From Plicaturopsis crispa FD-325 SS-3 (taxonomy: Eukaryota > Basidiomycota > Agaricomycetes > Amylocorticiales > Amylocorticiaceae), in assembly GCA_000827205.1 (NCBI GenBank), contig KN832570.1, positions 646,995 to 673,232 of the forward strand: DNA of 26,238 bases, read 5' to 3'. This document shows positions 1 through 9,562 of this stretch, in pieces (the stretch's first letter is position 1; every line of letters starts with the position of its first letter). A program made the position numbers and the translations under genes. The notes below the pieces were generated by a model. It saw only the letters and a program-made list of their open reading frames with translations, had not been told where the DNA came from and made no database searches.

Positions 1-731
1 CAACAAATGAGAACTTGCGCTGATGGTAGCTCTGCAGTACTTTTGCAGGGCGTATATATACGTAAAGGCGATAATCGTGAGAAACGACTGATCGATCCGA
101 TTGGAGCGTCCGATCTCACACAGATAACAACTTATACCCTTATCCGGATTGCCAAATCCATGGCGATAACGGGGGATGCGTCAGGTGTGCGGCGGCACGA
201 AGTGCCGCTCGGATTCAAGATAAAGCGCTAACGGATGATTGGTCGGTTAACATTACAATGGTCATATGTCTGCGCTGAGTCAGAATGGCGCAATAGCGTG
301 ATTAACGCTATTGGTCCGGCTTACGATAAGAGATAACAACAAATCACAAGGTGCGACCAGATGATCAAACGCCCCGGCCCTAGGCTGGGCCGGTTAAGTC
401 CGGCTACGGACAGGTGATCGATCACAAGGTAACAACCCATGTGAAAAGAAGGCGCAGCAGAAACACGCAGAGCGGCGGGATACGGTCGTAACCGATGTCC
501 GGGGATTGATCACGTCGCGAAGTACAGATGTCCGTACCGCATGAGTCGGATCCATTGGTCCGAGCCGTGAAGACTGTGCAGAGGCGCTAAGGCTTTGCCT
601 AGAACTTCTTATTCATAGAATCGTAGTGTTTCGTCAAGAAACATGCCAATAAACATTGTAATTAACCGCATCAACTTAGAATAATGTAGACTTTCATTAA
701 GCAAAGTGTTTCGGTAGCAACCGGTTAAGGT
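1..731. other. Unassigned DNA before the telomeric tract
   Basis: No gene is recognised. A 74-codon open frame near the start has no recognisable motif. The stretch contains small inverted repeats, such as the GGCC-rich hairpin near 375-395, and recurring short phrases such as GATAACAAC and CACAAGGT. It could be subtelomere-derived because of the telomeric tract that follows, but nothing in the sequence proves this. Confidence 0.4.
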
Positions 732-770
732 TTGGGTTAGGGGTTAGGGTTAGGGTTAGGGTTAGGGTTT
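732..770 (+). repeat. Interstitial telomeric repeat (TTAGGG)n
   Basis: About five to six TTAGGG-type units lie in a row, the first ones imperfect (a TTTGGG unit and one extra G) and the later ones perfect. TTAGGG is the usual telomere unit of filamentous and mushroom-forming fungi. The tract is immediately followed by a short hairpin, AACCCAA-TTTC-TTGGGTT (774-791). It lies inside the window with long sequence on both sides, so it is not a chromosome end here. Confidence 0.9.
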
Positions 771-1018
771 CGAACCCAATTTCTTGGGTTTTACTTCCGA
801 ACCATACTAACATAACCGTTTTATCAAGACCATGTATTTAAGTATGCCGAGATCGGATCTTCCCGATCGACAAATTCTTGCAGCACGGCTTTTTTCCACA
901 TGCTCGTGAGATCGAAGAGATTTGCAGTTCTCTTGCGCGAGACAAGTAGTTGACGATTGACGATATCGGTGCGCCGAATATTTGGAGAGCAGGAGGATGC
1001 TTAGAGCGATATAGGAGA
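771..1018. other. Unassigned DNA
   Basis: No gene is seen. There are two small hairpins, one next to the telomeric tract (774-791) and one around 850-870 (GATCGG...CCGATC). It could be further leader sequence of the family B element that follows, but there is no second copy in this window to compare it with. Confidence 0.3.
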
Positions 1019-1369
1019 AGCAGAATGGTTCAAATGAAGCTGAGAGCGTTCAGAGAGCGATAGAGAGGCAGCAGCAGCGATGAGAGCGAGCAGAAAGCGT
1101 CTAGAGCGCGGGGCTCATAACCTATTGCAGTGGAAACTGCTCAGGACCGGACTAGACACTTCTGGTGAGTTAGACTTAATGAAACAGTCCGATGTAAGTC
1201 ACTCAGGAGTGAAAGACATCGGACTCTGCAGGTTAAGTCAGTGAGTACAAACAGTAATCAACAATGCGGAGCGGAAACCGGAATAGAGTGGCTGAACTGC
1301 CCAGCCAAAGTGAAGCAAACAATGAAAGGGAAAAGACTCGAGGATAAGTAACAAACATAGACTGTAACA
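1019..1369 (-). mobile_element. Family B copia-type LTR with primer site and leader (fossil)
   Basis: In minus orientation an LTR (1123-1369) begins TGTTACAG and ends CTGCAATA. It is followed by a GGTTATGAGCC primer-binding-like site (1112-1122) and a leader (about 1019-1111) that recurs at 5752-5850 in plus orientation. The LTR is about 60 bp shorter than the fuller copy at 5444-5751. The coding part is missing, so this is a broken copy of an LTR retrotransposon. Confidence 0.75.
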
Positions 1370-1448
1370 CTGCGTTCATCTTTTCCAGTGTACGTAGATA
1401 GACACACAATGAAATATATGTTGCCCTGTGCCTCGTGGTGCGAAATGG
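1370..1448 (-). mobile_element. Piece matching sequence upstream of another family B LTR
   Basis: This 79-bp piece matches 8015-8097 on the opposite strand. In both places it lies directly before an LTR starting TGTTACAG, so it is probably the 3' internal end of a family B element. The match stops sharply at the neighbouring family A sequence. Confidence 0.55.
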
Positions 1449-2069
1449 AGAGGAGAGCGGAATATGTATCTCCGATGTATGCTACTGTTTGGTCCAGCAG
1501 CTCAGCCTCAGCCACCTGAGCACAACACACTCCAACACTCCCACCTGCGAAGGTGGCACAGCAACTCCCACCTAACCAAACCAAACCTAAACCTAACCAG
1601 AAACTCCCACCTAACCAAAGCGAGCCTAAATCAAACGAGGCGAGTTCGTGTTGCCTGCTGTCTCGGAGGGATATGCGAAGTTGAATGCAGGGAATGCGGG
1701 GGATGGGGAACAACGACGAGACGAGGATGCGAGACCGGCAGACTGCGCAGTGCGACGAGAGCGGTGGGGAGATGGTCAACGCGAGGGAGACCGATCTGCA
1801 GCAACGCAAGCGCGACCAGAGCGAGTGGGAGAGCGCGAATGCGGAGGCGACGCAGTAGACATGACCCAATCCTTGATGTGGGAAGGCATATCGAACATGC
1901 AGCGCGCAGCGCGATGGCCAGAGTGGCCGCAGCGATGACAGACTCCGTCAGCAGTGGGATCGCACCCTTAGCATCGACAGGAGCTGAAAACGAGCGCACA
2001 GACTCCCCCTTGACTCGAGAACGCGAAGAGTGACTGTAGAGCGCAGTCTCGGACTCCTCCCCCTTCACC

Positions 2070-2629
2070 ACGGATGCGGACGACCCAGAGAGCGCAGACG
2101 AGGTGAGAAGCGACGAGATGCGTGCGAGATCGGGCTCAGGAGATTGAGCAAGGATGGTGGTGCGCAGGGATGAGAAGGAATCGTCGAGGCGCATCAGGAG
2201 AACGTCCTTGAACTCCTGATCGTCGATTTTGACGCCCAGAGCGTCCAGCTTAGCGCGAGCAGCGGTGAGGGACTGGATGTAGAGTGAAATCGGCTGCTGG
2301 GGATCATGGACGACGCTGTACAGCGCCTGGCGCGCAGAGAGACGATTAGACATGGTGGACTTCTCGAAGTGCGCTTGCAGCGCTTTCCAAGCGGCCACAG
2401 CACCCACAGCATCCTCCACCAAAAACTGCCACTCCGGAGCAATCTTGGACCAGATAAATGGCAAGAGCGTACCATCCAGCCCATCCTTGGGCGCTACACC
2501 ATCCAGGACGCCCCCAGCGCTGTTTGCGAGCAAGAACATGCGCATACCCTTCTTCCAAACGAACCAATTTCCGTCTGAGAGCGCAGGGATCGCAGCAAGC
2601 AACGAGCTGGAACCGGTCTGAATAGACAT
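2070..2629 (-). pseudogene. Copia-type gag fragment (fossil)
   Basis: The translation begins MSIQTGSSSLLAAIPALSD and contains NWFVWKKGMRMFLLAN, followed by a helical region (WKALQAHFEKSTMSNRLSAR) ending around SLLTSSALS. This layout is that of copia-type Gag polyproteins (the UBN2 / gag-polypeptide group), which form the particle of the retrotransposon. The recognisable part is about 185 residues. The frame stays open below this, to about 1631, without recognisable gag sequence. No zinc knuckle is visible in this copy. It lies just inside the 5' LTR and leader, as expected for gag. It is treated as a broken fossil. The family call rests on motif shape alone, as no search was run. Confidence 0.75.
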
Positions 2630-2847
2630 GGCAAGGTAATAGTGAAAGATCGGAGTAGATCGAGGTAAGATCGGTGTAGATCGGAGGGGTAGAGCGTCGA
2701 GGAGAAGGGTAAGAACTATAGGGACAGGCGCGATCAACAGCGATCAAAGCGAATTAGCGAAATCGGAGGAGATCAGTGAAGATCAGAGGGGATCAGGGCG
2801 GAGTAGTGGCGACTTTTGGGTATAATCAAGCACGGAGGCTCATAACC

Positions 2848-3026
2848 TGTTGAGATCGGACACTGGGTGAGGAGCAGAGGGGCACAGACACAGACACAGA
2901 ATGAGCGATGATGATAGCAAGTGGTAAGAGCAAAATACAGGAGAGCGGACTTAAGTATCTCCGATGTATGCTACTGTTTGGTCCAGCAGCTCGGCCTCAG
3001 ACACCTGAGCACAACACACTCCAACA
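2848..3026 (-). repeat. Family A LTR, 5' copy
   Basis: A 179-bp LTR with TGTTG/CAACA inverted ends, the same length as the copies at 5855-6033, 8308-8486 and 10016-10194. The GGTTATGAGCC site directly follows it on the minus strand, which marks it as the 5' LTR of the element above. Confidence 0.85.
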
Positions 3027-5106
3027 CGGAGAACATCCACTCCTCCGGAAACGCTGCGACAACCTTGAGGTACAGCACCTTCCGCAGCCCCTGCTCGCTG
3101 ACCTGGTTCACCTTTGCCTTGGCTTCGAGCTTCCCTTCCGCGAGGTCAATCTCTGCCTCTCCATCGCTAAGAGGTCGATGTGACGCACGTGGGGTGCGAA
3201 GGACACTGGCAGCGCGCGCGTTCCGTCGGTCATTTCCGCGTGCCCCACATTTGACCCTTTGACGACAACACTGCCATTGACAGACCGACCATTCGAGGTC
3301 ACGGCGGTCGTTTCGCAACCTGGGTCGGCGACATCTGTTGCTGAGCCACTCGTCCATCTGCCGGGGCGAGGACATTCGTCCTGCGCCTCCTCGCATCTCC
3401 GCTTTCCCCGTTCATGGGTCCTTTTTGTTTGGCTGCCAACTCAATCGCACTGCCCGGGCCGCTAGACGAGAGTGTTGCGTGGACAGGCACTCGGACTGCA
3501 GACGCGGCTTTGTCATTCATGTGCTTTCGAAGGGAGTGTGTGCTTGAGGACGTTGGTCCTTGTACAGACGGTGACCCTCTAGAAGAGGAGCCGGAGGACA
3601 CGTTACCCTTGTTTAGTGTTCCGCAGGTCAGGCATGCGGTAACGAACTCCTGCACAAGTTTCTCCGAGACGCATGGGGCGTAAAGTTCTTTTAGCTTCCC
3701 CAGGGTGGCGATCCGTCCACTGTGCCCTGCGAGTTCGTGCACCAAGCACAGGACATGGTACGTTTGGGCCGCTATGAACACAGGACGTAGACAGGCGACC
3801 GCTACAACGACACCATCCCCGTTGAGTGCGAAGTTTCTTTTGACCTTGGAGCAGTGTTCGGCTGTCCCGTGACGCAGTTGTCCCATTTTGTCGGTGTGCA
3901 AGGCGTCCCAGATGAAGTTGAACTGGTCCTGTGATCCAATGCAAGGGGCCACTGGCTCGTCGGTCTTCTCCTGCCCCCTCTTCTTCCTCTTTGCATTGAT
4001 ATCGTCGTAGTGCTTGGACCTCATCTCTTTGAAGTCCCGAAATGAGGGAAACCCCTCTCGGCTAGTCGCCCACTCCTCCTGGGGGGTCTTCGTGTCTGAT
4101 ATCATGGTTCTTTCTACGTGGGCAGGCTTTGTTGAGCGCGAGCGGACTTGGGTGCTATACGAAGCGGTTGGCGTTTCGGATGGAGCTATAAGGTTGGAAC
4201 GGGAGGTGGAGCGGCGGTTTATGAATATGATCTGTCGAACGGTGTCGTTCCACGGGCGGACGCGCATGAAAGAGACGTGTTTATATGCCCACGCGGATGT
4301 GTGGCTGACAGTCGATTTCCGACCTGCGATGCCGAGACAACACAACAGGCATTTGAATGGAGACCAAGACGCCAGGCCTTCCCCTGGAGTTTCTTCCAAG
4401 ACACATCAGATACACTCCATTGCAATACATTTACGATGACTACCAACATACCTGACACAAGTTTACCGGACATGGTGGTTGTGGACCAAGTTGCTGCCTG
4501 TCGTGGACTAGAGGCGCCACCCGCCGAGCGGTGTCAAGGGGCACGCTCAGCGCAAACATCGTGTCTGCGAGCCTCGAGGTACCGCTTCCAGCGCGCTACC
4601 ATTTCCTGTATGTGCGCGTTGCTGTCCGGCTTACTGGCATTCTCAGTGCCGTCTGTTGCAACATTTGCGAGGAACAACACGGGATCGCTCCTGTGCTCCT
4701 CGAATAGCACAGGTCATTTGCCGTGCGGCAACTCGACACCTCACATCACACAAATGTGGTCCGGACTTGTGTGTCATCGGTCTTTGTGCTCCCGAGGAGC
4801 TACGAGGCTGCCCTCCCGCCCTTGAAGCTTGCCTCCGGCTGTTTCCCTTACACCAGTATCCGTGAGTCGGGATCGGAAAGTGCAAGTGCTTTCGCCCGTT
4901 TGGCTCCAAGTATATTCTCGGTTGCCTCTTACATTCAATCTCGTATTTTCAAGGACCTTACTACTGCCCGTGGCACACAGAGAACACTTTGTGTTCAATC
5001 CCTCATGTTGCCGCACCCAAACGGCATTCGCAAAGACATACGTCTCGCTTCACACGAGTAGGCCACCCTGTAACACTGCGGGGATGGAATCATAAAACAA
5101 CTCACG
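3027..5106. other. Spacer between two family A fragments
   Basis: About 2.1 kb lies outside both neighbouring LTR elements: the 3' LTR of one fragment (ending 5107) and the 5' LTR of another (starting 3026) face it. It is GC-moderate and coding-like on the minus strand. It contains the H2C2 zinc-finger fragment described separately. The part from 4400 to 5106 has only short minus-strand open frames; one, at 4774-5016, contains a CSLC motif and could belong to the same decayed gene. Confidence 0.5.
3299..4399 (-). pseudogene. Integrase-type H2C2 zinc-finger protein fragment
   Basis: This is an open frame of 366 codons. Around its middle it contains HELAGHSGRIATLGKL followed by FVTACLTCG. That gives the pattern H-x4-H, about 27 residues, then C-x2-C, which is the zinc-binding H2C2 domain that precedes the catalytic core in Ty3/gypsy-, GIN- and Ginger-type integrases. 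Before it is a charged segment (FRDFKEMRSKHYDDINAKRKKRG), loosely like the region before the H2C2 domain in KRBA2/GIN-like proteins. No DDE catalytic core follows in this frame; the tail is Ser-rich and low in complexity. It differs from copia integrases, so it is unlikely to be the pol of the flanking copia-type elements. It may be a decayed Ginger/GIN-like gene or a host gene with this domain. I treat it as a fragment. Confidence 0.55.
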
Positions 5107-5443
5107 AACACAGAATGAGTGATGATGATAGCAGATGGTAAGAGCGGAATACAGAAGATCGGACTTATGTATCTCCGATGTATGCTACTGTTTGGTCCAG
5201 CAGCTCAACCTCAGCCACCTGAGCACAACACACTCCAACACTCCCACCTGCGAAGGTGGCACAGCAACTCCCACGTAACCAAACCAAACCTAAACCAAAC
5301 CAGGAACTCCCACCTAACCAAAGTGAGCTTAAATTAAATGAGGCGAGTTCGTGTTCCCCGCTGTCTCAGAGGGATATGCGAAGTCGAATGCAGGGAATGC
5401 AGGGGAAGTGGAACGACGACGAGACAAGGAAGCGAGCAGCATC
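5107..5443 (-). mobile_element. Family A 3' end fragment (fossil)
   Basis: On the minus strand this is about 200 bp of 3' internal sequence (5241-5443), a purine-rich GGTGGGAG tract, and a partial LTR (5107-5240). The internal part matches about 1538-1725 in the gag-only element. The LTR is incomplete at its far end. A family B LTR cuts the element at 5444. Confidence 0.75.
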
Positions 5444-5854
5444 TGTTACAGTCTATGTTTGTTACTTATCCTCGAGTCTTTTCCCCTTAATTGTTTGCTT
5501 CACTTTGGCTGGGCAGTTCAGCCACTCTATTCCGGTTTCCGCTCCGCATTGTTGATTACTGTTTGTACTCACTGACTCAACCTTCAGAGTCCGATGTCTT
5601 TCACTCCTCAGTGACTTACATCGGACTCCAGGTTAGTGCTGCGCTCTTATATCAATATACAGTGACTTACATTGGACTCCAGCTGTCTGTTTCATTAAGT
5701 CTAACTCAACGGAAGTGTCTAGTCCAGTCCTGAGCAGTTTCCACTGCAATAGATTATGAGCCCCGCGCTCTAGACGCTTTCTGCTCGCTCTTATCGCTGC
5801 TGCTGCCTCTCTATCGCTCTCTGAACGCTCTCAGCTTCATTACAACCACTCTGC
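5444..5854 (+). mobile_element. Family B LTR plus leader (fossil)
   Basis: A full-length family B LTR (5444-5751, 308 bp, TGTTACAG...CTGCAATA) is followed by the GATTATGAGCC version of the primer site and about 100 bp of leader, which matches 1019-1122 inverted. The leader is cut off by a family A LTR at 5855. No coding part remains. Confidence 0.8.
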
Positions 5855-6089
5855 TGTTGGAGTGTGTTGTGCTCAGGTGGCTGAGGCCGAGCTGCTGGAC
5901 CAAACAGTAGCATACATCGGAGATACATAAGTCCGATCTCCTGTATTCCGCTCTCACCACTTGCTATCATCATTGCTCATTTTGTGTTCGTGTCTGTCCC
6001 CCTCTGCTCCTCACCCAGTGTCCGATCTCAACAGGTTATGAGCCTCCGTGCTTGATTACACCCAGAAGTCGTCACTACTCCGCCCTGAT
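5855..6089 (+). mobile_element. Family A LTR plus leader (fossil)
   Basis: A complete 179-bp family A LTR (5855-6033, TGTTGGAG...CTCAACA) is followed by GGTTATGAGCC and a 56-bp leader that matches 2792-2847 inverted. The leader is cut by another LTR at 6090. Confidence 0.8.
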
Positions 6090-6395
6090 TGTTACAGTCT
6101 GTGTTTGATACTTATCCTCGAGTCTTCCCTTTCCTTTGTTTACCTCGCTTTGGCTGACAGGCCAGCCACTCTATTCCGGTTTCCGCTCCGCTCTATTTGT
6201 TTCTGTTTGTACCTTACTCTACAAAAGCGGAGTCCGAAGTTCTCACTCTCTTCAGTGACTTACTTCGGACTCCAGGTTAGTGTTTGGCTATATCTCAATA
6301 TACAGTGACTTACTTTGGACTCCAGCTGTCTGATACTATAAGTTATCTCATCCAGCAAGTGTCTAGTTTGTTCTGGTGCAGTTCACACTGCAATA
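6090..6395 (+). mobile_element. Family B variant LTR (fossil)
   Basis: A 306-bp LTR of a second family B variant: it starts TGTTACAG, has a doubled GTGACTTACTT(C/T)GGACTCCAG motif inside, and ends CTGCAATA. It pairs as an inverted copy with 6909-7213. The usual primer site does not follow it; the next bases belong to a minus-strand element. Confidence 0.75.
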
Positions 6396-6786
6396 GATGT
6401 GGGGTCATATGCGAGGTGGCACCGGTGTCAGCGTTCCAATCGTGCTCAGCATCGACTAGGAGAGGTGTGTGCACGTCCGAGGAGCGCAGGCCGGCGCTGC
6501 CAGCACGCTCTGGAGCTGCAAAGTCCGAGAGGGTGAGTTTGAGTGGTTTGGAACGCTTCACAGCGGGTTTCCTGCGTCTGCGCTTGCAAGCGGACACTCT
6601 GGCTGCGATAAACAGACTGCAGTGGGCTTGGACATGGCCAGAGACATCACAAAACTCGCAGAGAGGTTGTGAGGATGATGGAGAGGGAATGGAGCAGTGG
6701 GGCATCGCTGTGACGTGGCAGGGAGCGGAAAACGATGCTGTGACGTGGCAAACGAGCAAGAAACGATTTGGGAAGACACAGAACAA
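6396..6786 (-). pseudogene. Copia-type zinc knuckle and protease start (fossil)
   Basis: The minus-strand translation has CEFCDVSGHVQAHC (around 6619-6660), a C-x2-C-x4-H-x4-C zinc knuckle of the type that ends retroelement Gag. It is followed by a basic stretch (CKRRRRKPAVKRSK) and then DWNADTGATSHM (around 6408-6446), the active-site region of copia-type aspartic proteases. So this is the Gag-protease junction of a copia-type element, the part missing from the gag-only copy at 1449-3026. It is a fossil cut short by an LTR at its downstream side. Confidence 0.75.
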
Positions 6787-7213
6787 CCAGAGCGCAATAC
6801 AGCGAGCTGAGCTGGTTCCTAGTCAAAGAGAAGGTGCTGAAAGCGACTGTGATGACGTGGCAGCCATAGCAGGCGAAGCAAAGCGTCTAGAGCGCGGGGC
6901 TCATAACCTATTGCAGTGTGGACTGCACCAGAACGGACTAGACACTTGCTGGATGAGATAACTTATAGTATCAGACAGCTGGAGTCCGAAGTAAGTCACT
7001 GTATATTGAGATATAGCCAAACACTAACCTGGAGTCCGAAGTAAGTCACTGAAGAGAGTGAGAACTTCGGACTCCGCTTTTGTAGAGTAAGGTACAAACA
7101 GAAACAAATAGAGCGGAGCGGAAACCGGAATAGAGTGGCTGGCCTGTCAGCCAAAGCGAGGTAAACAAAGAAAGGGAAGACTCGAGGATAAGTATCAAAC
7201 ACAGACTGTAACA
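6396..7213 (-). mobile_element. Family B variant element, 5' part (fossil)
   Basis: On the minus strand, a 305-bp LTR (6909-7213) is followed by GGTTATGAGCC (6898-6908), a leader, and a short coding remnant ending at 6396, where it abuts the oppositely oriented LTR. Most of gag and all sequence after the protease start is absent, so the copy is broken. Confidence 0.75.
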
Positions 7214-7740
7214 AAAATCACTCCCCTGCAGGCGGCATTCGTGAGCCTACACAGTCGATGGGGTATACCCATCGCACTCTGCGTTCAGCGCTACAAGACG
7301 GCCGGTCCATTCGTTCATCGGTGAGCGCCGTTTTTCATTGGCGGCGACCAATTTCGCATGTTTATCCAAAATTTAATCGTTGCAGGAGGGAGTTATTTTC
7401 CTGCACAGTCGATGGGGTACGCCCATCGCACTCTGCGTTCAACGCTACAAGACGGGCCGTCTATTCGTTTGTCGGTGAGCGCAGTGTTTTGTTGGCGGCG
7501 ACCGATTTTGCATTTTTAATCACTTTTCATCGTCGCAGAAGGGACTTGTTTCCCTGCACAGTCGATGGGGTGCGCCCATCGCACTCTGTTTTCAACGCTA
7601 CAGGACGAACGATCCATTCATTCGTCGGTGAGCACAGTGTTTTGTCGGCGGCGGAGTGTCGCATTTTGGACAGAATTCACATCTTCGTCGTTGACATGGC
7701 TGCCGCACCTGTACTCGAAGGAGAATAGCATTACGAGCTC
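7214..7740 (+). repeat. 153-154 bp tandem repeat with exon/intron-like units
   Basis: Three units start (at CACAGTCGATGGGGT) at 7250, 7404 and 7557. Each has an 89-bp block of constant length (7232-7320, 7386-7474, 7539-7627) ended by GTGAGC. The 64-65 bp spacers (7321-7385, 7475-7538) begin GTGAGC and end in GCAG, so each unit looks like an exon with an intron. A third GTGAGC starts at 7628, but the following part decays. An open frame of 156 codons runs through the array. The family B variant LTR ends at 7213, close to the first unit and within spacer-like sequence. Confidence 0.8.
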
Positions 7741-8014
7741 GTCATCTGTGCTTTGAAAGCTAGCAAGCTGTATTCGAAGCAAATTCCATTATTTGGTGTG
7801 CATTTTTGGTGTGTTTGCATGCATAGGACTTGAGGCACCGCAAAATCAGAATACAGAGGAAACACCTATCCTAATGAATCTTGGACTCTAAAACCATGTA
7901 CACAGGGTGCACGCGCATAGACGTATGACCGTGGCATGGATAAAAGTGCTCGTAGAAGGGTCTTTTGGTATGAGCTCTAGATTACTAACAACAACTTTGC
8001 TCGTTCTGGGTGAG
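7741..8014. other. Unassigned DNA
   Basis: AT-richer sequence after the tandem repeat, with no gene, repeat or motif that I recognise. Confidence 0.3.
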
Positions 8015-8200
8015 CTCGCCATTTCGCACCACGAGGCACAGGGCAACATATATTTCATTGTGTGTCTATCTACGTACACTGGAAAAGATGAACGCAGTGT
8101 TACAGTCTATGTTTGTTACTTATCCTCGAGTCTTTTCCCTTTCATTGTTTGCTTCACTTTCGCTGGGCGGTTCAGCCACTCTATTCCGGTTTCCGCTCCG
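8015..8200 (+). mobile_element. Family B 3' internal piece and partial LTR (fossil)
   Basis: 8015-8097 matches 1370-1448 inverted, and 8098-8200 is the first 103 bp of a family B LTR. The match to the LTR stops at 8200, where unrelated sequence begins. Confidence 0.7.
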
Positions 8201-8307
8201 AACGAGTCCTTAGTTTTTTGTGATTCTAGTCTAGATAATCTCATGTGAAATATAGAAGTTTTTCTAAGAAGCTATTTTAAGATTCCGCCTAGTCACAGAT
8301 AGGTTCT

Positions 8308-8486
8308 TGTTGAGATCGGACACTGAGGAAGCGCAGGAGGGGCACAGACACAGACACAGAATGAGTGATGATGATAGCAAGTGGTAAGAGCGGAATACAG
8401 GAGATCGGACTTATGTATCTCCGATGTATGCTACTGTTTGGTCCAGCAGCTCGGCCTCAGCCACCTGAGCACAACACACTCCAACA
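8308..8486 (-). mobile_element. Solo family A LTR with target duplication GTTCT
   Basis: A complete 179-bp LTR with TGTTG/CAACA ends. It is flanked by the perfect 5-bp direct repeat GTTCT at 8303-8307 and 8487-8491, which proves insertion as one unit. It has no internal sequence, so it is a solo LTR. It differs from the copy at 10016-10194 by roughly 5-7% by eye, suggesting a fairly young family. Confidence 0.92.
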
Positions 8487-8680
8487 GTTCTATTGTGGCA
8501 CAACATGACACAATGCAAGAACAATGACTGGTGAAAGATGCTTTTAAACAATGGTGCTGCAGTAAGATTTATATAGAGGCCAACAGAGCACTTGTTTGCA
8601 TGGGTGAATGAGCTGCACTAATATTTGATCTTAATTGCATGTGGATAGTAGACCGTTATGATCCAGATTTGTAGAGTTCA

Positions 8681-9241
8681 AAATCCACACCATCCGCACT
8701 TTTACAGTATCTGCATTTTTACAGCATCCGTGTTTTTACACCATCCGCTTACACCATCCACTGTTACGCCAACCGCATTTTTGCGATCGTGTTTTTACAC
8801 CATCCGCACTTTTGTGATCACGCTTCTACACCATCCGCGTTTTTGCAATCGCACTTTTACAACATCCGCACTTTTGCGATCGCGTTTTTACAACATCCAC
8901 ACTGTTACACCATTTGCGTTTTTGCAACCGTGTTTTTACACCATCTGCACTTTTGCAATCGCACTTTTACACCATCCGCGTTTTTGCAATCGCCTTTTTA
9001 CACCATCCGCACTGTTACACCATCTGTGTTTTTACGATCGCGCTTTTGCACCATCCGCAGTTTTGCGATCGCCCTTTTACAATATCCGCACTTTTGCGAT
9101 CGCCTTTTTACACCATCTGCACTTTTGCAATCGCATCTTTACACCATCCGCACTGTTAAGTCATCCGCACTTTTACACCATCCGCGTTTTTGTGATCACC
9201 TTTTTACACCATCTGCACTGTTACGCCATCCGCGTTTTTAC
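8681..9241 (+). repeat. Minisatellite CCATCCGCACTTTTGCGATCG, block 1
   Basis: Degenerate tandem repeats are built from two sub-units, CCATCCGC(A/G)(C/T)TTTTACA and (GC)GATCGC(G/A)CTTTTACA, giving a period of about 31 bp with many single sub-unit steps. The octamer GCGATCGC (the AsiSI/SgfI palindrome) recurs. Because the period is not a multiple of three and stop codons are absent from the unit, all three plus-strand frames stay open for long stretches (up to 231 codons); these are not genes. Confidence 0.9.
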
Positions 9242-9562
9242 TACTTGCTGGAGAGGGCCGATGCTTTGCACGGCAAAAAACGAGTCCTTCAATGTTGCTA
9301 ATCATGAAGTTTTTCAGCGTCAGAATAAAGTGTGGATGGTAGTGGATGAGTGACTGGTAGCCATATCCACAGAATTAGTTTTGTGTATACATATAAAATG
9401 CTAACTAAAGAAACTGAACTCTACTTTGTCGATGGTACAAGTAATCACTTGTCTAGGATGATCTCCAACCACAGCTGCAGGCGCTGGTCGCTACTCTTGG
9501 TCAAAAGAGTGGTACCGTCCTTAGGGGGTTGAAAACCAGAATTCTATTCTCTGGAAAAGAAA
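9242..9562. other. Unassigned DNA
   Basis: AT-rich sequence with no gene recognised. It contains AACGAGTCCTT near 9278, a phrase that recurs at 8201 and, inverted, at 12056. Confidence 0.3.

Larger units (their letters stand above)
1449..3026 (-). mobile_element. Gag-only family A copia-type element (fossil)
   Basis: Read on the minus strand, the parts in order are: a 179-bp 5' LTR (2848-3026), a GGTTATGAGCC primer-binding-like site (2837-2847), a leader, a gag-like region, a short 3' internal stretch, a purine-rich GGTGGGAG tract (about 1538-1546), and a partial 3' LTR (about 1449-1537). No protease, integrase or reverse transcriptase region is present. At about 1.6 kb it is a broken, internally deleted copia-type element. 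The 3' internal end recurs at 5241-5430. Confidence 0.8.

Noticed and set aside
1428-2033. 201-codon plus-strand open frame
   Set aside because: It is antisense to the gag-like element and begins within a partial LTR; no protein features.
3027-5106. A host gene captured inside an LTR element
   Set aside because: The flanking LTRs face as the 3' end of one element and the 5' end of another, so the segment lies between two elements and not within one.
7258-7728. 156-codon protein from the 153-bp repeat
   Set aside because: It reads straight through intron-like spacers and is kept open mainly by the near-multiple-of-three period; no known domain. Reported as a repeat instead.
8681-9241. CRISPR-like array
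   Set aside because: Repeats are degenerate and the 'spacers' are themselves repeat sub-units; no cas genes; eukaryotic context.
8658-9353. 231-codon open frame (and overlapping 170- and 81-codon frames)
   Set aside because: It lies inside a degenerate minisatellite without stop codons in its unit; all three plus frames are open, which is a repeat effect and not a gene.
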